Source of the DNA: Perognathus longimembris pacificus
Taxonomy: Eukaryota > Chordata > Mammalia > Rodentia > Heteromyidae
Assembly: GCF_023159225.1 (NCBI RefSeq)
Contig: NC_063162.1
Coordinates: 95,250,880-95,314,879 of the forward strand
DNA length: 64,000 nt
Reading direction: 5' to 3'
The notes under the pieces are model-generated. The model had not been told where the DNA came from. It worked only from the letters and a program-made list of their open reading frames with translations, and did no database searches. This document shows positions 37,056 to 48,554 of this stretch, piece after piece. Position numbers and translations under genes: made by a program. Each line of letters opens with the position of its first letter. The stretch's first letter is position 1.

Positions 37056-40000
37056 GTGCTAATTATTCCCAATAAGGGAGACCGTAGAGTCCATGTTTCT
37101 TTGGGTCTGGCTCACTTCACTTAGTATAACTTTTTCCAAGTCCTTCCATTTCCTTACAAATGTAACAATGTCATTCTTTCTGATAGAGGCATAAAATTCC
37201 ATTGTGTATATGTACCACATTTTCCTGATCCATTCGTCTACTGAGGGGCATCTGGGTTGGTTCCAGATTTTCACTATGACAAATTGTGCTGCGATTAACA
37301 TTGTTGTGCTGGTGGCATTACTGTGATTTTGTTTGTGGTCTTTTGGATAGATACCCAAAAGTGGGGCTGCTGGGTCACAGGGGAGTTCTATATTTAGCTT
37401 TCCGAGGAATCTCCACACTGCTTGCCAGAGTGGCTGAACCAGTTTACATTCCCACCAACAATGAAGTAGGGTTCCCTTTTGGCCACATCCCCTCCAACAA
37501 TTGTTATTATTAGTTTTCTTGATATATGACATTCTTGCTGGGGTGAGATGGAATCTCAATGTTGTTTTGATTTGCATTTCCTTTATGGCCAGTGATGTAG
37601 AGCATTTTTTCATATGACTCTTGGCCATTCTCATTTCCTCATCAGAGAAGTTTCTTTGTAAGTCTTTAGCCCACTTGATGAGGGGGCTATTGATTTTTTG
37701 CGGTTTTGTTTTGGAAGAAGGTAATTTTTTTAGTTCTGCATATATTTTAGAGATAAGGACTTTGTCTGTTGAATGTCTGGTAAAGATCTTCTCCCAGTCT
37801 GTGGGCTTTCTGTTTATCTTGCGAGCTATGTCCTTTGCCATGCAGAAGCTCTGCAGTTTGATGCAGTCCCATTTGTCCAACCTTTCTTTGATTTGTAGCC
37901 TTTCTGGGTCTTTGTTAAGGAAGTTCCGACATGCGCCAAGGAGCCCAAGTGTTTCTCCTACTCCTTCCTTTAGTGTTTTCAGGGTGTCTGTTTTGATTTC
38001 AAGGTCTTTAAACCATTTGGAATTGATTTTGGTGCAGGGTGATATATAAGGATCTAATTTTAGTGTGTTGCATGTGTTGAGCCAATTTTGCCAGCACCAC
38101 TTGTTAAAGAGGCTATCTTTCTTCCATACTATTGTTTTAGCTCCTTTATCAAAGATTAAGTAGGCGTAGTTCTGTGGGTTCAATTCTGGGTCTTCAATTC
38201 TGTTCCATTGGTCTTCAGGCCTGTTCCGGTGCCAATACCAAGCTGTTTTTATTACTATAGCTTTATAATACAGCTTGAATTTGGGTATTGTAATTCCTCC
38301 AGCACTGTTCTTTCTGCTTAGGAGTGTTTTTGCTATTCTAGGTCTTTTATTGTTCCATATGAATTTCTGGATTGCTTCCTCTATTTCATTGAAGAATGGT
38401 TTTGGGATATTAATGGGTATTTCATTGAATTTGTAGATAGCCTTTGGCAATATTGCCATTTTGATTATATTAATCCTCCCAGTCCAGGAGCATGGGAGGT
38501 TTTTCCATTTTCTTAGTTCTGACTTAATTTCATTTTTCAAGCTTTTAAAGTTCTCATCAAAGAGGTCTTTCACTTCTTTGGTTATGGTTATTCCTAGGTA
38601 TTTTATGCTTTGGGGGCTATTGCAAAAGGAGTTGCTTTCCTGATTTCAGCCTCGGTCTTCAGGTTGTTAGCATAGAGAAAGGCCATTGATTTTTGAAGGT
38701 TTATTTTATATCCTGCAACTTTGCCAAAGTTTTGGATCACCTCTAGTAGCTTGGGGGTAGAGTCTATGGGATTCTTGAGGTATAGGATCATGTCATCTGC
38801 AAAGAGAGAAAGTTTAACTTCATCTTTACCTATTTGGATCCCCTTTATATTTTCTTCTTGCCTAATTGCTCTGGCTAGGAATTCTAGTACTATGTTGAAG
38901 AGTAGGGGAGAGAGTGGACATCCCTGCCTTGTTCCTGATTTTAAAGGGAATGGCTTTAGTTTTTCACCATTTAGAGTTATGCTTGCTGTTGGTTTGTCAT
39001 AAACTGCCTTGATTATATTCAGGAATGTTCCCTGGAATCCCAGTTTCTCCAGGGCTTTTAGCATAAATGGGTGCTAGATTTTATCGAATGCTTTTTCCGC
39101 ATCCAGCGATAAAACCATGTGGTTCTTTACCTTGCTCCGGTTGATGTGGTGGATTACATTAATTGACTTGCGTATATTAAACCAACTTTGCATCCCTGGG
39201 ATGAATCCAGTTTGATCGTGGTGTATGATTTTTTTGATGACCTGTTGAAGTCGATTGGCCAGAATTTTGTTGAGAATTTTTGCATCTATGTTCATCAGGG
39301 AGATTGGTCTGTAGTCCTCTTTCCGTAATGAGTCTCTGCCTGGTTTTGGGATGAGGGTTATACTGGCTTCATAAAATGAGTCTGGTAGTGAACGTTCTCT
39401 TTCAATTTCATTGAAGAGTTTGAGAAATATTGGAGTGAGTTCTGTTTTGAAGGCCTTGTAGAATTCTGCAGTGAATCTGTCTGGACCTGGGCTTTTCTTG
39501 GATGGGAGATCATTTATTGTCGTTTCTATTTCAATACTGGATATGGGTCTGTTTAGAAGGTTTAAATCCTCATGGTTGAGTTTGGGTGTATCAATTTTTT
39601 TCTAGGAAATCATCCATTTCTTCCAAGTTCTCGAATTTGTTGGCATAAAGGTTTGCAAAATAGTCCCTTATTATTTTCTGAATTTCGGTTATTTCTGTGG
39701 TGATGCTACCTGTTTCATCTCTTATCTTGTTTATTTGAGTGTGCTGCCTTCGTTCTTTGGTCAGGTTTGCTAGGGGTCTGTCTATCTTGTTGATTTTTTC
39801 AAAGAACCAACTCTGTTTTGTTGATTCTTTCGATGGTTTTTTTTTTTTTTGTCTCTAATTGATTTAATTCTGATTTGATTTTAATTATTTGCTTCCGTCT
39901 ATTGACTTGGGGTTTGTCTTGCTGTTCTCTCTCCAGAAAATTAAGGTGCTTCCTTAAATTACTGAGTTGCTGTTTCTCCAGTTTGTTGATGTATGTACTC

Positions 40001-40905
40001 AGAGATATAAATTTTCCTCTGAGTACTGCCTTTGCTGTGTCCCAAAGGAGCTGATACTTTGTGTCCTCAACTTGGTTGAAGTCCATAAACATTTGAATTT
40101 CCATTTTAATTTCTTCAATGACCCACTGATGGTTCAGCAGTGTGTTCTTTAGTCTCCATGAATTGTGGGATTTTCTGTGGTGGCTGAATGAGTTGAGCTC
40201 TAATTTTATTCCATTGTGGTCTGAGAGAATGCAGGGAATGATTTTGATACTTCTGAATTTGTACAGATTTTCTTTGTGCCCTAAGATGTGATCTATTTTG
40301 GAGAATGTTCCATGTGCTGCCGAAAAGAATGTGTATTCTGTCCTTGCTGGGTGGAATATTCTGTAGATGTCGATTAAGTCTAGTTGGTCTATGCAGTTGT
40401 TTAGTTCTGTGGTTTCTTTGTTCAGTTTTTGGCGTGTTGATCGGTCCAGAGGTGATAGTGGAGTGTTAAAGTCCCCCACTATCAATGTGTTTGGGTCTAT
40501 GAATGTTTTTAGAGCCAGTAGTGTTTGTTTGATGAAGTTGGGTGCCCCTGCATTTGGTGTGTAGATATTTAGGATGGTTATTTCTTCCTGTTGGAGAGCT
40601 CCTTTTACTAGTATGTAATAACCTTCTTTGTCTCTTCTTACCTTTTTTAATTTGAAGTCAATTTTGTCTGATACTAGGATTGCAACTCCAGCCTGCTTAT
40701 GGGGGCCATTTTCTTGGTAGACTTTATTCCACCCTTTCACTTTTAGAAGATGTTTACTTTTGCTGGATAGATGTGTCTCTTGGAGGCAGCAGAAAGATGG
40801 ATCTTGATTTTTGATCCAACTTATGAGCCTATGTCGTTTGATTGGAGAATTAAGTCAATTAATGTTGACAGTTAGGATTGAGAGATGATCGTTTGTTCCT
40901 TTCAT
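37056..40905 (-). pseudogene. LINE-1 ORF2 (endonuclease and reverse transcriptase), broken
   Basis: The start is placed at ATG 40905, where the frame begins MKGTNDHLSI. The endonuclease region keeps QETHL near 40800, VGDFN near 40460 and SDHNG near 40220. The reverse transcriptase keeps FADD at 38792-38803 and TRQGCPLSP upstream of it. The C-terminal cysteine motif C-x3-C-x7-H-x4-C is present in the 37059-38573 frame. I see at least five lesions: a TGA at 40855-40857, frameshifts near 39810, 39595 and 38605, and a TAG at 39071-39073. It should not make functional ORF2 protein. Confidence 0.9.
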
Positions 40906-40957
40906 TATCACTATCTTGTTTAATGCTGTGTCTTCCCATTTCTTGATCTAGTGTTTA

Positions 40958-42079
40958 CTAATTAGGGTTCATTTCTCTGTCTGTGTTGGGATCTTGATTA
41001 TTTTCCCTGTATAGTACATCTTTAAGGATTTTGTGTAAAGCTGGTTTGGTGGAGATATATTGTTTCAGTTTTTCCTTATTGTGGAAGACTTTTATTTCAC
41101 CTTTGGCTATGAAGGAGAGTTTGGCTGGGTACAGAATTCTTGGTTGGTAGTTATTTTTATTTAGAGTTTGGTATACTTCATTCCAGGCTCTCCTTGCTTT
41201 CAGGGTCTCTGCTGAGAAGTCTGGGGTGATTCTGATTGCTTTTCCTTTATATGTGATTGTTTTCTTTGCCATAACAGCTTTGAGTATTTTTTCCTTGCAC
41301 TCTGCTGAAGCTGTTTTGATCACAATGTGTTGGTGGGATGTCCTATTCTGGTCTGGTCCATTTGGGGTTCTAAATGCTTCTTGTATCTGTATAGGCCTTT
41401 CCTTCTGGATGTTTGGGAAGTTCTCAGCTAATATTCTGTTAAATAGGTTGCCTATCCCATTAACCTCTTTCTCCAAGTTTTCCTCAATGCCTATTATCCT
41501 TAAATTGGGCTTCCTGATCGTGTCTTGAATCTCCTGTAGCGATCTGTTTTGTTGCTTGGACTGGATTTGTATTGATTTTTGATCTTTCTCCATAGAATCT
41601 AAGGAATCTTCAGCTCCTGAGATTCGATCCTCTGCTTCAGTTAGTCGGGACTGTAGGCTGGCTACTTGATTTCGAATCTCTTTTCCTTCTGACTGGTCTT
41701 TCCTGATGACTTTCATGTCATTTCTTAGGTCCTGTATGGACTTCTTTACTTCATTAACTTCATTACTTTGGTTTTGAGTGTTGTCTCTCAAATCTTTAAG
41801 CTGGGTAGCTATCTTTTCATTTGACTCTTGAAGCTCATTTATCTTTCTATTTGTGGATGCCATGAAATTCTCCATTAATTTTTGCTTTGCCTCCTCACGC
41901 TCTAACATAATTAACTGAAGAGATTCAAACTTTTCATTTATCCTGTTTATCAGTAGACTTTGTAGAGCATTTTTGAGGTTTTCTTCCATGTTTTTGATTG
42001 ATTGCTCTCCATCCTGCTTGTTTTGAGTGGGGGATAGGACTTCATTGTTTGCCATCTTTCTTGTGTTTCTTCTGCCCAT
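40958..42079 (-). CDS. LINE-1 ORF1 protein, intact
   Basis: An uninterrupted frame of 373 codons. In full-length L1s this RNA-binding trimeric chaperone coats L1 RNA. The first 40 or so residues are basic and polar. A heptad-rich coiled coil with many E, K, Q and L residues spans roughly residues 45-195. An RRM-like region follows, with LRIIGIEEN near residue 194. The C-terminal domain contains an ARRAWNEVYQ stretch near residue 294 and ends in a hydrophilic tail. The frame has no stop or frameshift, unlike the neighbouring ORF2. A second ATG lies eight codons downstream of the first (MANNEV) and could be the real start. The open frame may simply reflect a fairly recent insertion. Confidence 0.88.
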   Translation of the reverse strand: MGRRNTRKMANNEVLSPTQNKQDGEQSIKNMEENLKNALQSLLINRINEKFESLQLIMLEREEAKQKLMENFMASTNRKINELQESNEKIATQLKDLRDNTQNQSNEVNEVKKSIQDLRNDMKVIRKDQSEGKEIRNQVASLQSRLTEAEDRISGAEDSLDSMEKDQKSIQIQSKQQNRSLQEIQDTIRKPNLRIIGIEENLEKEVNGIGNLFNRILAENFPNIQKERPIQIQEAFRTPNGPDQNRTSHQHIVIKTASAECKEKILKAVMAKKTITYKGKAIRITPDFSAETLKARRAWNEVYQTLNKNNYQPRILYPAKLSFIAKGEIKVFHNKEKLKQYISTKPALHKILKDVLYRENNQDPNTDREMNPN

Positions 42080-42384
42080 TTGAATTGGGAATTCCCATCT
42101 ACCAGCACCTGTGAGCGCTGTTTAAGACCCAAAGCAGCCCTTACCAAGCACTGTTGTGTAAATCTCTTTTTCCTTTCTTAAAAAAAAAATAAACAGCAAA
42201 CTATCACCTTATAACACTGAGTTAAGGTACCTAAAAAAATCAGACCAAAACTATGACAACAAAAATCAAATAAATGAAAACTAAGACAAATCAGCATTTG
42301 CTGTCAATATTGCTTTTTGTTTGTTTGTTTGTTTTTCCCAACTCCACGAAGGACCAAGATGTGACAGTATAGTGAGAATTTGGG

Positions 42385-42712
42385 TAATATTGAAAATCAC
42401 TATACCTGATTTTAGTACCCTGGATATAGTATATATGTGTATTGGAACTACAGAAGGGAAAGAGAATACCAAAATAGAGAAACAAAGGATAAAAAGACAA
42501 ACCAATGCAACAGCAATACTTACAAAACTATATGGTATAAACCAACTGTACAACTCATGTGTGGGTAGAGGGAAATGGGGAGGCGGGGGAAAATGAGGGG
42601 GGAGATAAGTTGGATAAAAAAATGTACTCACTGCCTTACATATGAAACTATAAGCCCTCTACAAATCACTTTAACAACAAAGAAATGAAAAAACAAAAAG
42701 AAAAAGAAAAAC
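42385..42712 (+). mobile_element. LINE-1 3' end fragment, sense to DGKB
   Basis: A 5'-truncated L1 3' UTR in plus orientation. It carries the family signatures: a purine and G-rich tract at 42565-42603, then the conserved tail found in other copies (CTTACATATGAAACTATAAG) and an A-rich end near 42685-42712. It lies just upstream of the 5' end of the antisense L1, in the opposite orientation, and is judged a separate insertion. Confidence 0.8.
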
Positions 42713-42714
42713 AG

Positions 42715-43534
42715 TAAAGAGGTCAAAGACTCAGTGACTTTTGTTGGAATAATGTTTAGCTAAAGATACTTTTATAAATAAAATTTTCAATGACATCTTT
42801 CTAGAACCTAAGTAATTCTAGAAACTAAGCAATTCTTTCCAAGTACTGAATTTTCTGTAAAGATTATAGTGTCAGTCTGGTTGATTACTGTTACTGAAAC
42901 CCATTAGGGCTTCACTTTTGATCTTCACAGATTTTCCAGTGAATTTAAGTCCCTGAGTACTTAGGCATTTATTTAAAAGTGTGGATCATGTTTAAGTGAT
43001 CAAACTAACAGTGTTCATTTTTCAGCTATTTGGAATTCATTTAATTTGGCAAACTTATTGCAATAAAGCATATTAAAATCTGAACTCATTCTCTTAAGCC
43101 ACAAATACTATAGAACCACTAAAATGCATTTACATAGTGAAAGTATACATTCTACAGCTATGTACCATTCAAGCACAGTATTGTCAGTTTAGTAAACTGA
43201 CAAATTGTTTAGGAAACTAAAGTGCTTATTTAGATTCCATTCATAAGCTGGTTCTAGATTTATTATGTAATGTTTAAATATGAAAGAATTGATAGGTCCA
43301 GACTGATAAAAATGATGTTCATTTTAGCTATTGGAAAGTGGTTTTATAAATCTTTAGACATTTATTTACTTTTGTAAAGCTAGACTTTGTAAAATGTTCC
43401 TCACATTTTGTACTCTTAATTATAGATATTGATATGATTTGGTATTAAGATGTAGTTCAAATGCCCAAAATCCAAAATTCTTTGTACATAACACTTAATC
43501 CTTAACATTTTCCCCTTGTGAATAAATGCTAATC
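42715..43534. other. Intron immediately upstream of the DGKB exon
   Basis: AT-rich unique sequence leading to the acceptor. No repeats seen, as is usual next to a constrained exon. Confidence 0.5.
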
Positions 43535-43639
43535 TTTTGCTCTTCATGCTTTTATTTCTACAGTGCCTAAGACATTATTGAAACTACAAACATCTACAGC
43601 AGCTTCAGTGGACAGATTTCATATTTTGGAAGCCTGTGT

Positions 43640-43830
<191 letters not shown>

Positions 43831-44324
43831 TGATAATACGATTTTCTTGGCATTTGTAGTAAACAAAATATCATTTACTAGGACACATCGTAGATCTTAT
43901 TCATAATGGAGACATGTGCCACTGGACTTTTGTGTTTACAAGGATATCAGCTTGAGAGAAATTTTATGGCATGGAAAAGAGAAAAGATAAATTAAATCAA
44001 ACATTAAATTTAAAGGAAAATAGAATATTGGATAAAATAAAGCTTAGAAAACACTCCATGTCTAATAAGAGTAAAGAATGAATCTGACAGACTAGCAGAA
44101 AAGACTCTATTGAAATGGAGGACACAAAGTAGCCTATGGATAGAAAATAAAAGCCTATATTATACATTACTAAATATAAAACAATTTGCAGATAACAGGT
44201 GGAAGAAGAAAGACACTTTCTTTTCCTTTTGTTTCTCCTACTTGTTAACCTATCATTTCAGGAAGGACTGAAAGTAGTAGTAAATCTGCTATGGAATTCT
44301 GTGTTTACAATTGAGTGTAACTTC

Positions 44325-44375
44325 CCCCACAAGTCTAGCAGCCTCTACTACTTGAGTCACAGCTCAACTTCTGAG
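44325..44375 (-). repeat. SINE fragment (ID-like unit)
   Basis: CTACTACTTGAGTCACAGCT followed by CAACTTCTG matches the middle of the ID-like unit on the minus strand. It is followed directly by the CTTT-rich tract at 44376. Confidence 0.55.
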
Positions 44376-44476
44376 TGTTTGCCTTACTTTCTTTCTCTCC
44401 TTTCTCCTTTCTCTCTCTCTCTTTCTTTCTTTCCTTCTTTTTTTCTTTCTGTCTTTCCTTATTCCTTCCTTCCTTC

Positions 44477-44539
<63 letters not shown>

Positions 44540-44562
44540 TCCTTTCTTTCCTCTCTTTCTTT
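44376..44562 (+). repeat. CTTT-rich pyrimidine tract
   Basis: Almost 190 bases of nearly pure pyrimidine, with a (CTTT)n core at about 44478-44540. The long Phe-Leu-Ser or Lys-Glu-Arg frames across it are artefacts of the repeat. Confidence 0.93.
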
Positions 44563-44962
44563 AAAAAAAAAACAATTGAGTGTAACTTCAACTAGAGGTT
44601 TCAAAAAAAATGAGTGAAGACCGTATGTTAATTTGTTTAGTTAGTGTATCAATACAAACTATATCCACGATAATCATCTGAATGGTAAAATACATAGAAT
44701 TAAGTTTCATTATGTAAGTGAAGCAAGATTTTCTTTGCTAAGAAATTTATCTTACCAGGCATACTTTTAATATCATCTCCCCCCCCCCCACGTAAAAGCT
44801 TCTATGCCATACATATTAATCACAGCTAAGTCAGGTGTTGAAGGGAGAAAGGAAGCAACTGAGCAGTAGCATACACTCAAATGGCTTACAAGATTGAGAG
44901 AATAAGTATAGTGACCTATAGAGAATAGAATGAAAACCTAGGAATACTATGGTGAATAACGC

Positions 44963-44963
<1 letters not shown>

Positions 44964-45007
<44 letters not shown>
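44964..45007 (+). repeat. Poly(A) run of 44
   Basis: An uninterrupted A44 without a recognisable retroposon body on its 5' side. Confidence 0.95.
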
Positions 45008-45010
<3 letters not shown>

Positions 45011-45339
45011 ACAAGAAATTCAGTAGAGGAAAATGATCCAGTAGCACATAATAATGAAAGAGACAAAAAAAATGAAACAGTTGGTGAAACTTATGCAGAA
45101 GAGGTATGGCATGTAGGAATGAACTGATAGTGAACATAAGGAATGAACTGACACATGTGAAGAAGAAGCAGAGACAAAAGTTAAACACAGAAGTTGATTT
45201 AGAATACAAAACAATCAATATGAAAACAGCAAATACTAACACATTGATTCTTTACATACTGATTCAGGAAACACTAGCAAATACTCCATATTATGAAAGA
45301 CATGTTCATAAAAGTCATTTTTCTTTCTTTCTTTTTCAG

Positions 45340-45420
45340 GTATAGTATTCTCTAACACAAGTTGGCCCTAAACCCATGAGTTTCTTGCCTAAACCGCTTC
45401 AATGCTGGGATTACAGTAAA
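45340..45420 (-). repeat. Possible SINE fragment
   Basis: AATGCTGGGATTACAG near 45400 resembles a B1/Alu-type end. The remainder is not recognisable. Confidence 0.35.
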
Positions 45421-45687
45421 AATTCCTTAAGCAAATAGATGGAGATATCCTAAGTTTAGGAAGCCCATAGTTAGAAGTGCCTTTCCCTTGTGAATAATCA
45501 TAAAATACACTACTACCATATTTGGAAAAGTTAGTAATTTTTGAAATCAAATTATAGCAAACATACTAAAATCTATTTAGGGAGGCTGAAATCTATCCTT
45601 TTATCCATCATTTATCTATCCTTTTATCAAGTAAGGCAGATTGTAGCCTACAATAGTTAGCTTTGTGCTTCTTGATTGCAGTCATAT

Positions 45688-45909
45688 AGATGATACTTTT
45701 TTTTTTTTTGCCAGTCCTGGGGCTTGAACTCAGGGCCTGAGCACTGTATCTGGCTTCTTTTTGCTCAAGGTTAGCACTCTACCACTTGAGCCACAGTGCC
45801 ACCTCTGGCTTTTTCTGTTTATGTGCTTCTGAAGAATCAAACCCAGGGCTTCCTGTATGCTAGGCAAGCTCTCTACCACTAGGCTATTTCCCAGCCCAGA
45901 TGATACTTT
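45688..45909 (-). mobile_element. ID-dimer SINE, first of a serial pair
   Basis: A minus-strand copy with a T run at 45697-45709 (A tail), second unit, then tRNA-like unit ending TTTCCCAGCCC at 45897. It is flanked by AGATGATACTTT at 45688-45699 and 45898-45909. Confidence 0.9.
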
Positions 45910-46140
45910 CTTTTTTTTTTTTTTTTTTTTTTTTGGCCAGTCCTGGGCCTTGGACTCAGGGCCCGAGCACCGTCCCTGGCTTCTTCCCGCTCAAGGCTAG
46001 CACTCTGCCACTTGAGCCACAGCGCCGCTTCTGGCCGTTTTCTGTATATGTGGTGCTGGGGAATCGAACCTAGGGCCTCGTGTATCCGAGGCAGGCACTC
46101 TTGCCACTAGGCTATATCCCCAGCCCAGATGATACTTTCT
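45898..46140 (-). mobile_element. ID-dimer SINE, second of a serial pair
   Basis: A minus-strand copy with a 23-base T run (45912-45934), ending ATATCCCCAGCCC at 46126. It is flanked by AGATGATACTTTCT at 45898-45911 and 46127-46140. It is better preserved than the adjacent copy, including the B box (GGGAATCGAACC), so it probably inserted later. Confidence 0.9.
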
Positions 46141-46270
46141 TAATTGGCTCATAAATTATCTGTGATTCTTTTTTTCTATATGCTTTTCATTACTGCAGTG
46201 AGTTTAGCAGTAAGTGGATAAATCTGAGCACTTTCTTTAGTTACGATTCTTTATGGTGCTACACAAGATG

Positions 46271-46502
46271 AAAAATACTAACAGAGGGGTTGGGGATATG
46301 GCCTAGTGGCAAGAGTGCCTGCCTCATATACATGAGGCCCTGGGTTCGATTCCCCAGCACCACATATACAGAAAATGGCCAGAAGCGGGGCCATGGCTCA
46401 GGTGGCAGAGTGCTAGCCTTCAGCAAAAAGAAGCCAGGGACAGTGCTCAGGCCCTGAGTCCAAGCCCCAGGACTGGCCAAAAAAAAAAAAAATACTAACA
46501 GA
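46271..46502 (+). mobile_element. ID-dimer SINE with target duplication
   Basis: A plus-strand copy at about 46286-46487 with a consensus B box (GGTTCGATTCC) and the usual second unit. AAAAATACTAACAGA occurs at 46271-46285 and 46488-46502. Confidence 0.92.
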
Positions 46503-46504
46503 TT

Positions 46505-47450
46505 TGGACTCTATTCTCAAGAAATTTACAATATCCACAGGTCTAGAAGACAGTAGATAAACAATTGTCTTGGCAGAAAGGTTTAAGGGTCTATAGGAGG
46601 TTCACAGTCAGGTGAAGCTGGGAAAAGAGAGAAGTCTTCATGGAAATGTGAGACTTGAAAGGTAACATGAAAACCATAATTTAAGTTAAACAACAATGAA
46701 AATGAAAACATTGAAAGGGCAAATTTGAGAAAGAGATGAGTCACATTTAGCTACATCACAACTTAAATACAGTGAAGGTTATATACGTGGGATGAATCAG
46801 AACATGTGATGCTAAACTCAGACAGTTAGGCATCACTGTAAGGCTGTAAGTGGTTGTGTCACATAAGTATGTTCTCCTTGAGGACTTTAACTTGAAAATT
46901 GAGAAATTGAGAGGTTTTTCCATTACTGTACCAAATATCTGCAATAAGGAACATGTTAGTGTGAACAGTTTGTGTTGACTCACACTTTAGGACATTTCAG
47001 CCTATGGTCACTTGGCCTCATTGCTTTCAAACAGCATGCAAGGTGGCACAGTCTGTCAGAATAAAGTCATGGAAAAATACAGGTATCCACCTCAGTACTA
47101 GGAAGAGAAAAGGAGAGAGGAAAGGACCTGGGTCTTAATGACTATTCAGGAATATGCCCCAATGACTGTAGCACCTCCACAAAAACCTCTCCTTTCCAAT
47201 ATTCTATCATTTCCCAATAGAATCAAGATGAAGATCAAACCCTTCACACATGTTCCTTTGGGGGAACGTTTAAGAGGCAAACTTAGCAATGATTGTGGAA
47301 AAGATCAGGGATGTTAGATGAATAGGCTATGCAGTTTTGGAATAGTATAATAGTAGGGATTAGGATACTGTGTTACTGAAACTATGAGATAAGATCTTGG
47401 GAAATAATAAAGTGCAAAGAGAGAGAAAGCAAGAGGAGAACAAGAAAAGA
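46505..47450. other. Intronic sequence, nothing recognised
   Basis: Unique-looking sequence between two ID-dimer SINEs. Confidence 0.45.
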
Positions 47451-47454
47451 AAGT

Positions 47455-47660
47455 AGGGCTGGGAATATGGCCTAGTGGCAAGAGTGCTTGCCTCATATAC
47501 ATGAAGCCCAATTCCCCAGCACCACATATATAGAAAATGGCCAGAAGTGGCGCTGTGGCTCAAGTGGCAGAGTGCTAGCTTTGAGCAAAAAGAAGCCAGG
47601 GACAGTGCTCAGGCCCTGAGTCCAAGGCCCAGGACTGGCAAAAATAAATAAATAAATTAC
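47455..47660 (+). mobile_element. ID-dimer SINE with B-box deletion
   Basis: A plus-strand copy with an intact A box region, but the stretch that should hold the B box is shortened (CATGAAGCCCAATTCCCCAG), losing GGTTCG. The second unit is normal and the tail is (AAAT)n. The loss should impair RNA polymerase III transcription. Confidence 0.88.
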
Positions 47661-47664
47661 TCAT

Positions 47665-48420
47665 TAAAAAAAATTTTAAAAAAAGAAAAAAAATTAAAGG
47701 AAAAAGATGAGAGATTTCAGACTAATATCCCAGATTTGATTTGAAGGATGAAGATAATGTTGTTATAGTGAAAGAATTCTTCAAGTAAAGGCCATCCTGA
47801 TTTTGATTTGTGTTAAACTTGACTTGATTACTAAAATCTACTCTCAAATGTTTTGGGAAAAGGCTTATGAAAGCATTAGTATAAAGAGGCAAATTACAGT
47901 TCTAAGAGTTAACTTATCATTTATAGCTAGTATTTCTCTCATAAAAAATTTCACTTGTAGTATGTTGAGAGACATTTACTCTAAGATATAGATACACATA
48001 ATCTACAACTTGTATTTTATTAGCTAAGGAAGATAGGAGCCCAATATGACTTTATAACCCTTTGTTGGTTAAAAATACAATAAATTGAGGATATATCTAA
48101 TACACATATCTCCCTACTAAACATCATGTCTGAATAAGAAAATGTAATGCAGAGTGACAGTCATTAACTTCATGATTCTGTGGTAGGCCAAAATTACAGC
48201 TGGCTGCTACTATTCAGCCCTGCCAGAGAGAAGTATACCATATGTTATTATCCTGTAAAAAGACAAAAATCTAAAGTAGGTCTTCAACTGAGCATGCTTC
48301 TTTTTGCCTCATCATAGAGTCTAAATACTAAGTTAAACCATTATAAGCTAAGTATCAGTTCTATCACATAAGAATGTGGAATCAATTTGGCATAATGCCT
48401 AAAACAAGTGGCAATAAAAA
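47665..48420. other. Intronic sequence, nothing recognised
   Basis: AT-rich unique sequence between a SINE and an L1 tail. Confidence 0.45.
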
Positions 48421-48424
48421 TTAC

Positions 48425-48548
48425 CACAGATAGAAAAATGAGGGAGGAGGTAACAAGATGAACCAGACCTGTACTTACTGCCTTACATATGAAACTGTAG
48501 CTCCTCTGTACATCACTTTGACAATAAATAAGTAAATATTAAAAAAAA
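48425..48548 (+). mobile_element. LINE-1 3' tail fragment
   Basis: A short plus-strand L1 end. It has a purine tract, then CTTACATATGAAACTGTAGC and an A-rich end at about 48540. It matches the copies at 42.4-42.7 and 55.4-55.6 kb. Confidence 0.75.
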
Positions 48549-48554
48549 TCTACC

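Larger units (their letters stand above)
36540..42180 (-). mobile_element. Nearly full-length LINE-1, antisense to DGKB
   Basis: Reading on the minus strand, the element has a short 5' leader (about 42080-42180), ORF1 (42079-40958), a gap of about 50 bases, a broken ORF2 (40905-37056) and a 3' UTR (37055 to about 36555). The 3' UTR has a G-rich purine tract and ends in an A-rich tail, seen as T-rich sequence near 36535-36555. The leader is short for L1, so the copy is probably truncated in its 5' UTR, which is where the internal promoter would be. I could not find convincing target-site duplications. Confidence 0.93.
1..43563 (+). other. DGKB: DGKB upstream intron (window part)
   Basis: Everything before the acceptor at 43561-43563 is read as intron or 5' flank of DGKB. 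The acceptor has a pyrimidine-rich stretch from about 43535. I saw no CpG island or convincing promoter and first exon in this span, so the transcription start probably lies outside the window. The span is interrupted by the repeats listed separately. Confidence 0.7.

Noticed and set aside
37286..38049. Plus-strand open frames across the large LINE-1
   Set aside because: Antisense shadows of L1 ORF2.
42385..42712. Inverted 5' part of the large LINE-1
   Set aside because: The plus-strand piece has its own 3' tail and A-rich end and overlaps L1 positions already present in the large copy, so it is a separate insertion.
44199..44617. Phe-Leu-Ser and Lys-Glu-Arg rich frames
   Set aside because: Reading of a CTTT pyrimidine tract on either strand.
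44600..45007. Processed pseudogene ending in A44
   Set aside because: No recognisable coding or spliced sequence before the A run.
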